From Atriophallophorus winterbourni (lineage: Eukaryota > Platyhelminthes > Trematoda > Plagiorchiida > Microphallidae): a DNA stretch of 64,000 nucleotides. The stretch's first letter is position 1. Each line of letters opens with the position of its first letter. The notes below the pieces were generated by a model. It did not search any database. It was not told where the DNA came from and saw only the letters and a list, made by a program, of their open reading frames with translations. Both the position numbers and the translations under genes were made by a program. The DNA is taken from assembly GCA_013407085.1 (NCBI GenBank), contig JACCGJ010014899.1, positions 62,001 through 126,000 on the forward strand, written 5' to 3'. Below, one piece after another: positions 22,143-33,845 of this stretch.

Positions 22143-25100
22143 TCTTTACAGCATTTTGGAAACACACAAATTCTCAAACGAGGAATGGGAGAAAAAAATT
22201 TCAGCTTTGCACAAGGAACATGGCGACATGATGAAAGAAGTTGCTATTATGGAATATCTAAAAGTGGCTCAAGAATTGGACATGTATGGTATCCGGTATT
22301 TCCCCATCAAGAGGAAGGATGGTGTTCGATTGTGGTTGGGTATTGGAGCTTTTGGCCTCAACATATACGCCTACGATAACAAGTGTGTTGTAATTATAAT
22401 TGTTCGGTGTTCATTTTCTATAACCCAGTTGATAATACATAAACTAAACATAATTGACCAGTTAAAGTTAATATCGTAACGTTAGTGTTCCGCTGCTCTG
22501 TTTTCGTCTTTAGGGACAGCATTACACCGGCAACATGTACTGGATGCTTAACTGCCATACAATCATGAAAAAAACTAAAATTCGAACAGATGGGTGGAAT
22601 GGGACCTGAACAGCTATGTAATCAATAGAAGTGTATGTACGATTGAACCTGACGAGGCGCCTACACCTCGAATGGAACAGACATTCAAACAAGTTTCGTG
22701 AACCAGCAGAGTGACATCAAAACGACAGCTTGCTTGCGTGATCGCAAAATTAAAATAGCTAAACATTTGTTTGTTCTAAAACAATACGACGAGTGTAGGT
22801 ATATAATCTCAGGGTACTTGTGCGTTGAGCATTCTACTTTTCACTGCGATACATTTGTCTATAGTTGTTGCTCAAACAAGGCGGTCGGCGTAAAATAATG
22901 ACATGGCATGTCAATCACGTTCACCTTGACATGAATATTTCGAGTTAACTAACAATATTCACAACGGTATCAAATCTGGATTGTGGTAAAATAGGTTCAA
23001 CTCGTTATTGATTATTGAATTTACTGATCACTTTCTGAAACCACAGACCTCTGCTCACATCGGAGCCATGAATGTCAGAACTCTCAGACAAATAGGCCAG
23101 CAAGCTGCATTGGCTCTTACCTTAGATAGTCTATCTATTGAGGTTTGCTGTTTATCAAAAAGGCGCTTATATGATCCGTCTATAATTACTGAACTTACTG
23201 CCCCAAACCTTTCAACTCGTTACTTTTTGCGCTGCTCTGGTGATTCTGTAGCTGCCATTTCAGGACAGGCGGGTGTTGGTATAGTGTTGAATTCACCTGC
23301 CGAATCCAGTCTAATCGATTGGATTCCTTTCAATAGCAGGATGTGCGCAGTTAGACTAGCCACTAATATTAGACCAAACTCAAAATCTTCTAATCAGAGA
23401 TGCTTGTTTATTGTAGCAACTTACGCTCCGACTAACACCAATTCTGACGAAGAGAAGAACGTCTTCTACGACTATCTTTATGCTCTTTTAGGACGTGCAA
23501 AAAGCTCCGATATTGTTGTCTTAACGGGAGATATGAATGCCAGACTGGGTCGCTTAGATACATCTGAATGACAATTAGGTAGCATGTTTGGTCTTGAAGG
23601 CCAACGCACAGATAATAGTGAAGTGTTTATACAATTCTGTGCACAATCTCGATTATTCATTAGCAGCACTTTTCGCCATAAAAGATGTCAATGTGCCGCA
23701 TGGCGCTCGAAGGATGGAAGCCAACCTTCGGCTCAAATCGACCATATCGCAATAAGTGCTCGCTGGAGAGCTTGCATTGAAAACTGCCGCTCCTTTTGGA
23801 ATACCTGTATAGATTCAGATCATGCTTTTGTGCGATGTAGATTCTCGTTAAAGTTTTCCCGTCCGGAGCCTTCGAATGGGAAGCGCACTGCGGTCGAAAA
23901 ATTCTCTCAGCCTGCAGTTCAAGACATTTATAGGACCACGTTGAGTAACTCACTTCCAGTTGCTCATTGTGCAACTACCGATGAAAGGTGGAACAAAATA
24001 GCAGGGATTATGAGAGCCGCCGCAATAACAGCCTGTGAGACTACGCAACTGACTCAAAATTCCCACTGGATTTCACAGCGCTCTATTGAAATTTTTCATC
24101 AGCGACGCCAAATACCTCATGGTCCTGGACACAATACAGAGCGTAGACGCGTGAGGAATGAACTTAAACGGAGCTTAAGACTAGACAGAGAAAAGTGGTG
24201 GCTAAATAAGGTCGAACAAATGGGAATAGCAATTAATGCGGGTAACGTGCGAAAACTCTTCCAACTTATTCGATCGACCGGACCTACGAAAGAGTGAGTG
24301 AGACTATCGCTAAAATAGACGGTTCTCTTATCACTAATAAGAATCGCCGCCTCTCACGCTGGGCCGAACATTTTGATGAACAATTCAGCTGGTCGCCTGC
24401 AACAGAATCATTTTCTCATTTGAAGCAGTGTAATCCTTGGTCTGTTAGCGTAGATCCCGCTAATGATTTAGAAATTAAAGCATATATCGAATCCATGGAA
24501 CTGTTCAAAGCTGCTGGCCCCGCCTGTCTTGTTCAAAGAAGGTGGCCAAGTCCTTATCAGCACACTAGGCGATATCCTCCGTGAAGTGTGGTTATCAGAA
24601 TCCGTCCCTCCGAGTTGGGGCGAATCGGTTATCATACCTATATTTAAAAAAGGTGTGCGAAGCTCATGCTCTAATCATCGTGGGATAAGTCTCACTCCCA
24701 TAATTACGATATTATTAGCGCTCATATGTCTTCGAACATTAAAATCGCATAGGGAATCACAGACCAGAGAGCAGCAAGCTGGCTTCCGACCTGGCAGAGG
24801 CTGTGTCGACCACATTTTTACTCTTCAACAGATCTTAGAACTGGGGCACACTTATCGTCAACTGACGACAACCATCTTTTTAGACTTCAAAGGAGAATTT
24901 GATTCAGTCTATTGAAATGTCCTGTTTAACTCCTTGTTGTGGAAAGGTGTTCCGCAAAAGTATGTCAACATACTACGTGCACTTTATGCTCATGCATCCG
25001 GATGCGTTAGGGTTTATAACGAACTCTCGCCCAAATTCCACACCACAAGTGGCGTCCGACAAGGATGCCCGATTTCTCCGTTTTTGTTCAATTTTGTAAT

Positions 25101-28100
25101 TCATACCATCATGGAATTATACAACGAAGGAGCCCCAGCTTTCAAAGCTCACATAATTCCAGGCGGCAAGCTTCTCGACTTCGACTATGCTGATGATATA
25201 GTTCTGCTCTTCGATTCGTACACATGCATCGGCGATGCTGAACAAGCTATCTAGTATTGTGTCCGCATTTGGAATGCGTTTTGCACCCTCTAAGTGCAGT
25301 GTTCTGCTGCAAGACATCGACTTATCAAACAACACTTTATTACTTGACAATCAGGCGCTTGAAATTGTAGATCGTTTTACGTATCTCGGTAGTTGTATCA
25401 ATAATTCTGCATCGCTAGATGACGAGGTCTCGGCACGCATTTCTAAAGCGATCGTAGCATTCCGCAACCTAGGTCACCTCTGGCGCCAGAACGGACTGTC
25501 TCTGTTACCCAAGGGTAGAGTCTATAAAGCGACAGTTCGGGCTGTGTTACTGTATGGGTGCGAAACCTGGACCTTACATAAAGAACACATTCAGCGTCCC
25601 CTTTGTCCTTTGCGCCTAAAAAGCACCTTGATGAATAGACCCATTAGGAATTTATCATAGTATATGCTGTATATTGTCTTGTCGCAGCAAATTCTAATTT
25701 TCTGCTTGTTGTATGACCGTAAAGCATGGATACTTGAACTTGACCCAACGCCGTTTTACTTTTGCACTTAACTGGTTTTAAAAGTCCTAGTTCGCGCTGC
25801 AATTTCCATCGATGTTCATAAAATTTTGTTTTTCAGGTTGACCGGGCAAGTCAGTTTCCAGTGGGCCGAAGTCAGAAAACTTGAATACAAACGTAAGAAA
25901 TTCACCATCATGCCCCAAGATGCCACTTCCCGGGTAAGTTAATGTCTGCAGTAGCTGCATCAATTTTTACTTTCAGCAATTTAAAGGCAAAATGTGTCTT
26001 CAGGTGCATGCATACTGTCGTTTTAGGCTGCTCAGCCCTAACAAACTCCAGGATATTTGTGCATGCAACTCAGTGCCGGCGGTACATTAATTGATTCCGG
26101 TGTTACCGGCAGTACACGCGCGCTGCACATAAGTTTTCATCATGGATCCAGGCAAAGTACCTGGTTTATTTTTTAGTTTCACTGCATACCATTATGTGAT
26201 TTTCTTGTTTTTTTATTATAAATTATGATACGATCATATAGGTTAACAATTTTGACATACATAGGCAACCGGGTAGTATCATGCCTACGTTCAACGATGC
26301 CGATGACAACGCTTTGTACCCCCCTTCTCGCTTTGTACATCTCATTGTTTATGTTGAACGGCACTATATCTGTATCAGATTGTGCAAATATAATAATAAT
26401 AATAAACTACATGGGTGCCACTAACTTCGGTTTGCAGCCGTATCGTGTAAGGTTTCCAACCAACTATTGGCTAGTCATTTTGAACCCTACCCAAGCGTTT
26501 CAAACGAGCTAGCACACGTGCAATCAGTGAACAAATGTTTTCAACTTAACTCCAGATTCGTCAACCGGTTTTCAGCCCCGTTCGATTTGGGTTGCAATGC
26601 TTTTTTGACTTCATCAAATCGATCATCAAATAATCTGTTTTTGTTTACTGGCTCATTAAGTTGACATCGTTTGACACTCGTGCTCTGACACCTGCACTTG
26701 GTGAGCTATAAGGCCCATAGTTAACCAAGTCGAGTTATTTATCCATCGCTTAGATTTCGCTGTATTCAACTCTTCTTCAATCTCATTGGTGCTTGTTTTT
26801 TCCTCACACGATGCTCAATTGCCACAGAACATCGTTTTCTACTGTGAATCGCTGGATGAATGCAAAGAGGTTCTTTCTACGTGTACTGGCAACTTGAATC
26901 TTCACTTCCGCCGTCAAAACAGCGAGGACCCGATCGAGGTTCAACAAATGAAAGCCATGGCGAAAGAAAAGCAGATGGCTCGCGAAGCTGATCAGTAATG
27001 CTTGATTTGTTGTCATCTCGAACGGTTTTGATATATTTCAATTCTCGTTTCGCTAATTCTTGTTTGTTTCCACAGCGAACGTTTGCTCGCTGAACGTAGT
27101 GCTCGCGCGGACGCTGAAAGGCGCTTTGAAGACATGAAGCGCGCGCTCCGGCAGCAAGAGGAAGAGTTCGAGAAGTCACAGGCCATGTTATCGAATTATC
27201 AACAGCGTGTCAAGGATCTAGAGGAACAGTTGGAAGAAGAGAAGCGTGCCCGTATGGAATTGCAAGCCATGCAACGGCGTTTAGAAGAAGTCAACAAACA
27301 GTTGGAACGTGTACGTCATGTTTGCCACGGTTTCAAGTCTCTTAAATTTTTTGCTATGCAAACAAAAGCAAGTCCACATACGGACTTTATAAGTTGCAAC
27401 TTGTCATTTTTAAAATAGTTCATTTGTCACTACGAAAATTTTAGAAGTTTTGTCGATACTTTCTTTCTTCAATGTCTCATCGCCGCATTACAGGCCAAGT
27501 AGTTATTACTTACTTTACTTTTGTGCGACTATCTCCTCCTGGAGGATGAGTTGGCTTCGTTGACGTCACGGATTGCAGCCACCCACGCTCGGCGGTTAGA
27601 AGCTAGATCCGCGCAGATTTTAAGCCAGGTCCGGTCCCATGTGCGCCATCCGTAAACCGATCGTAGACCAAGCAGCTCCACGTCCGGTCTCACAGTGGCG
27701 AGCCAAGTATTCACCTGTCCTCCGCTACGACAAAGCCATGCTGCACAGGGTGTCGGCGATAGTGTCACCCTGGTTAGTTCAGCGTCCGAGCGTCTCAGGA
27801 TGTTGTCGTAATATCGAACTCAGGCGAGGGATATCAAAACAACGGTGGCGAACCTCGTCATTCGTTACTCGCTCGTCCCATCGAACATTGAGGATGCGTC
27901 GGAGACCAGTGGTCGAAAACCTCTAGTTATTGATAGGAGGAAAGCTCATTCAGCGTTTGTCTTCATGAAGTATAAGTTCAGCTTATCGTGAAAGCGTGTA
28001 AACTAACTGGTGTGTCGACGTGCATCTGTATCCTGCGTTCGGCTATTTAAAAACTATCTAATTTTGCTGGTTGATCACGTAACTGCCGTCGTGACCTCCC

Positions 28101-31100
28101 TTGATCTTTGTAGCCACATTCGTTCTGGTAATATGAGACTTGGGTTAAGTACCATCCATCAACTTTGGCATTTTTCTTTGCGAATTTATAGTATTTTTAT
28201 TCTGTATTTCTCGGTATATGCGCAAAATACTCATCGTTGAAGTAACTTTTTTTATTCTGAAGAGGTTCGTATACCTTTGATAAATCTATTGTTCTTGTGC
28301 AGTAAAGTAAGAAGCTTGTTTTGGTTGTATTTGATATTTACTGGTAGCGGTTGTGTTGGACCCAGACGCTTATTGCGGCACGTGGTAGGGAACTTTTTAG
28401 AGCATTTAGTTGCTATGTATGTGTACGTATGAAATCACAAGCCCGATCGAGGCAAAATGACACACAGTCATAGACTGCACGTGGGCTCTGATACTGTCGG
28501 CATGCTCATGCCTAGACATATAGAAGACAGCGGAAATGGCAATGAGACTCCAGCGTGTTTCCGCTCGCAGCTCACTGCCGGTGGCAAATCAATTTAACAC
28601 GGTGTTAGCCACACAGCACAAAAGCACGGCACAATCGCACATTGGTGCATTTTGATTACTATACTATCAACCAAATCACTCGAACAGAGTTTCGCTGATG
28701 ATGCTGTTTAGTTTAGCGATGCGAAGTCCATAATCAACCGTGTCGGTGCAGAAATCGCTAGGGAACTATTGTACCTTACATAAGCGACAGGCGTTCAAAC
28801 TGTTCGTGCTTTATTGTTTTACAGGGAATCGCTCGTAATCCCACTTCGATCCCGTGTGAATGTGAATCAGAGGCCTAGAGATCAGTACCTAAAAACCGAT
28901 TGCATGTGGTTGTTAATATAATGTGTTGCGAACGCATTTCCCAACTCTGTATAATTTGCAACTACTAACTCGGAATGATGTGTGTACCGTGACACTCCAA
29001 CCTTGCTCAAGCACGTGAAGCCCTTTACAACGAAACTGGCTTTGGTTTGTGTCAGGACGATCCAACCTTGGTCTAGATACTCTCTTAGAAATATTCATCA
29101 AAATCGCTTTCAGGTCCAGTCCAGCATTCTGTTGGAATATTCGACGGTGTGTTGTCATGTGTCATGTCAAGGGAAGCTTGTTATGATGCATGACAGTGAA
29201 ATCCGCAAGCAACCTGTCTTGCTTTTTTCAGCTTACCTTCGCAAACTTGTTTTAATACAGCTGAGTTGTATTTACCTCATCCCGGAGTATCCGTGCTTGC
29301 TGTTACAGAATTCCTAGCTTCTGGTATCCCATCCTTCGGTGTATATTTCATATTTTATAGTCCTGATTGAATGCCAGGTACGAATCAAGTGTTTGCTACT
29401 GATGTACTACTGTCTGTAAGGATAATGGTGATGGGTCACTCCTGCTTGAAAAATACTCACTCAGAGACCCTAATGAGTTATCGTTTGTTGCTTTTTCTCT
29501 ATGATGGTAGCTACTCTGTTTGCTTGTTTTCACCTAAATTCCTGTCACTCATTATCAATTATGGTTTTGGAAAATATTGTACTGTTTTTTTTGGAAATTC
29601 TTCTGCGAACGTTAAATATTCGGATCAAGTTATAAAAAGTATCATTTACTGTGCTTGTTTCTCTACAAGCTGTCATTGTTATTTATGGCGGTTAAAATAA
29701 TGTTTTTTGAGTTATATCAACGCCATTTGAAACCTATATTTTCCTCCTACTGTCGCCCTGATTTTTTATGATAACTTCCCCCTCCCTTTCGTCATTGCAA
29801 CAGGAGAGTCTTGCCTCAGGAGAAGAGCGCAATCGGCTTATGCATGAACGCGATGCTGTGATGATAGAAATTACCCGCCAACAAGATTTGCTTAAGGAGC
29901 AGGAAGCTGAAAAGCTCCGTTTAGAGGAACTAGTTAATCAAGCCAATGAAACGCGTACACCCGATGTGAACGGGAATTTCAACTCCGATGGTGAGTTTGT
30001 TGGGTCATCGTTTCTCTTTAATCAGCACATTTTCTAAGGCGTGTGATTTGATTTTGATTTTAAAGGTCTGGACAGATATAACAATGAAAATAGGATTGGC
30101 AGTAAAACTCGAGCGTGTATTTTTGGCGTGTAGCTCATTACCCGTGGCAAATCGATTTAGTTCACTGTTTCCTGTAGAGTACAGGAGTATTGCACTTCCT
30201 GTTTGTAATCTATGAACTCCCATAATTTAGATATCGTTTGGTTTCTGCTTCACGGGGTGGATTGACAGGCTCGGTTGATGTATTTATTACGCCATCCCGC
30301 AGTTGATGGCCATGCTTTTGCTTCGTGCTGTCTTACGGAAATTCCCGGCCAATTCTCACGAGTTTACACGAATGTGCAATCTTGCAGTACTTTGTGCTGT
30401 CCTGCTAACACCGTGCTAAATTGATTGGTCAGTTATTGAGCTGCATGCTGAAACAGGCTGGTGTCTCACTATTATTTCTTGTTCTTTTTTCTTCCTCATA
30501 TCTGTCTAGGCCTGGGCAACCTGACAGTATCATAGCCCACGTGCAGTCTCTGACTGTGCGGCACTTTGCCTGGTTTAGGCTTGTGCTTTAATACCATACC
30601 ATACATTTCACATGTAAACAGGCCTTACTTACTTTTACTTTTGTGCGGCTGGCTCCACGGGTGGATTAGCCGGCTTCATTGATGTATCGGATCGTACCAG
30701 CCCACGCACGTCGATCGGAGGCGAGATCGTTGCAGATCGTGATCCAGTCTCGTTCCCACCTGTGAACTCCGTAGACGGTACGCAGACCCAGGGTGTCTAC
30801 ATCCTCTTTCACAGTTGACAGCCAGGTTTTCACTTGACCACCTTGCCGCCGACGCCAGGTGCGAACGGGTTTGGGGTCGAGGACGAGTTTTGGAAGTGCT
30901 GTGTCTGTCTTTCGGAGGACGTGGCCAAACCATTGCAGCCTTCGCCGTTGTATGTGAGCGGAAAGTGGAGATAGTCCGCTGCAACGCTCTCGTACGGCTG
31001 CGTTAGATACTCGGTCAGTATATCGGATGCCCAAGATTACCCTGAGGCACCAATGGTCGAACACTTCTAATGTGCGTACATCCTGTGACCTTAAAGGCCA

Positions 31101-33773
31101 TGTCTCGCATCCGTAAAGCAGTACAGGGCGGATCGCTGCTTGATAAGCACGTCTTAGTTTTTAGGCTGATACAGGGCTTGCGCCAAAGTGTGCCCTTCAA
31201 CTGCAAAAATGCATTACGAGCACGATCGACCCTTAACTTCACTTCATCTTTCGCCTGACCATTGGGCAATATACTTGAGCCGAGGACAACCCTGGACGCG
31301 AAGTGGCTGGATGCCTGGTGTGTCTGTATAAAAATGCCTTGGTTTTAGCCGCGTTTATCTCAAGACCAACTTTCGCGGCAGTGGCACTAATGCGGTCTAA
31401 AACGCTTTACAGCATTTCGGTATTGTCGCCCAGAACGACTATATCGTCAGCGTAGTCAAGGTCAGAAATCCATAGATCCGTTGAAATTTGGACCCCTTGA
31501 TAGTCTGTTAACGCCTGGTTCATTATCCAGTCTACGACATAGTTAAACATAACCGGCGATAGCGGGCAACCTTGCCTGACTCCTGTGTGCAAGTTAAATT
31601 CACGCGATTCTTCACCGTAGACACGAACCCGTGCCCTTGTAGAGCTGTAATAGGCTCTGATTAGGTTGACGAGCTTTAATGGAACCCCATCCGATAGCAT
31701 GATGTCCCATAAACAACCACGGTCTACGGAGTCGAAGGCGGCGCGGAAGTCAATAAAGCAAGCTATCGTTTGCTGTTGATACCGTGCACGGTGCTCGAGG
31801 ATCCTGCGTAAAGTAAATATTTGATCTACGCAACCCATCCCAGGGCGAAATCCACCTTGGTTAACTCTGGTGCGCAGATTTCTTTCGGCGGAGAACCGAT
31901 TAAGCAGGAGCGTTGCAAACACTTTAGCAGCGGTGTCGATTAGACTTATTCCGCGGTAATTGGAGCACACAGATTTATCTCCACGTTTCGGCAGTGGTAG
32001 AATGATAGACATCCCCCAGTCTGATGGGAAAACTTCCGTCTCCCAGATCGAACAAAACAGCCGATGTAGCGGAGATAATAATACGTCGGCACAGGCTTTA
32101 ATAAGTTCAACGGAAATTCCGTCCTCACCTGGCGATTTACCATTCTGCATTCGTCGTAAAACACTTGATATCTCGTATTCTGATGGTGCCTCGCAGTTGA
32201 CCGGGTATTCACAGCTATTTATCGGGGAAGTGAATACTGCATTGATAGATGACGGGCGGTTCAGTAGCTGACTGAAGTGCTCAACCCACCTATCTATCTT
32301 TTGATGAAGGTCAAATATCATCTGTCCTGACGAATCTCGAAGATTCGTACAAAAACCACAGCTTCCAGATGCTCTGCGAATCAGGCGAAACAGTCGTCCA
32401 AAGTCTCCTATACTTGCTGCGGCTTCCATTTCGGATGCGGTTTCCGCCCAATATAGCTGACGATCTTGCGGGCTGATCGTGTAGCAGCTCTCCTAAGGAG
32501 GCGATAATCAGATGCACCATGCATTCGGGCGTCTCTTGCCCGGGCAGAGAGCTCGATGGTGTTCTGAGAAATCCAATCTCGTCGGCGACGAGAAGCGGTG
32601 CCTAGGATTTTTAGTGCTGCAGTCTGAGTAGCGGTCTTCAGTCTGGACCACTGTTGTTCGACTGATGCATCACTCCCATCCAACCGCGCAGCGATATCGT
32701 CAATGAGCTTCTTACGTTGGTCCGGGTTTCCTAAGGCTTCCAAGTTTAAGCGCTTCCTAGGAGTTTTCCTTTGGCGGTTTAGCAGGCGAAGTCGGAGCTT
32801 TGCGCGAACAAGTGTGTGATCGGTGCCTGCTGCGTTCCCTGTTTCGGCTCCACGATAGGACCTACAGTCGAGCACCGAAGACATCCAACGTGCGCGAATT
32901 AGAACATAATCGATCTGGTTCGCCGTTCTACCATCGTTCGAGTACCATGTGACCAAGTGTTTTTTAGGGTGCTGGAATTTAGTGTTACAGACGCATAGGT
33001 GATTGTAGGCCGCAAACTCGATCAGTCGATCGCCATTCGCGCAGCGCTGCCCTAGGCCAAATTTTCCCAGGATTCGGTTTGTTGCGGAATCTGCTGATCC
33101 TGTACGAGCGTTCCAGTCACCAGCCACAACCAGTACGTCGTTTCCAGCAACTCTATCGACTACGAATTGAAGTTGGTTATAAAAGTCGTCTTTTGTAGTT
33201 TGGTCGGCTGATAGGGTTGGGGCATACACCGAAACGACTGTTATATTCAAAGGGTGACCCCTCAGCCGGACCACCGCGATTCTCGGGGATACAGGCATCC
33301 ATGACATGAGTGCTTGTTTAGCATGGTCGCTGAGCGCTATCGCTACTCCATGCTGACCAGATCCATCCTCGGGCCCACTATAAAAAAGCCAATAATTACG
33401 ATCGACTCCGGGGACCTTGATCGATTTGGATCCGTGTCCGGGAAGGCGGACCTCGGAAAGACAAGCAACATCTACTTGGTAGTCCAATAAAGAGCGCATC
33501 GTGATTGCTTGACTACCAACATCAAGCAGTGTCCGTACGTTCCAGCATCCCAGATAAAAGTCCTTACGGATATTTATGGCCCCAGCTAGCTTACTTTTCA
33601 CCCTAGCCGCTGGGAGAGCCAAGGGCGCGTCGCGTCTCGGGAACGCCGTAGCAGAGAGCTGAGATATACGCTGAGACATCATCATGAAGTTTCTTGGGGA
33701 TAGTGTACAAGTGATGTCCCCAGCACCACTTGGTGTTTGTTCGAGTACACCTCTCTAGCCTTTGCACAGCCAA

Positions 33774-33845
<72 letters not shown>

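Larger units (their letters stand above)
20614..22151 (+). other. ERM intron 4 (1538 nt)
   Basis: Contains a family 1 SINE-like copy split by an insert (21140-21490) and a long (TTA)n tract that runs almost into the 3' splice site. Confidence 0.8.
22383..25836 (+). other. ERM intron 5 (3454 nt)
   Basis: Mostly filled by LINE family 2: an inverted 3' UTR fragment (22513-22760) and a 5'-truncated copy (23015-25596). Confidence 0.8.
30627..33777 (-). mobile_element. RTE-like LINE, nearly full length, antisense in ERM intron 9
   Basis: From 5' (right) to 3' (left) on the minus strand: about 90 nt of 5' UTR (33777-33686), endonuclease ORF, RT ORF, C-terminal domain, and a tail of AAGT units at 30627-30650. 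Single-ORF organisation of APE endonuclease plus RT, with a short-repeat tail, is typical of the RTE group. A frameshift near 32415, a TAA at about 31407 and a further frame change near 31270-31050 inactivate it. A (TA)n tract bounds the 5' side. Confidence 0.88.
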
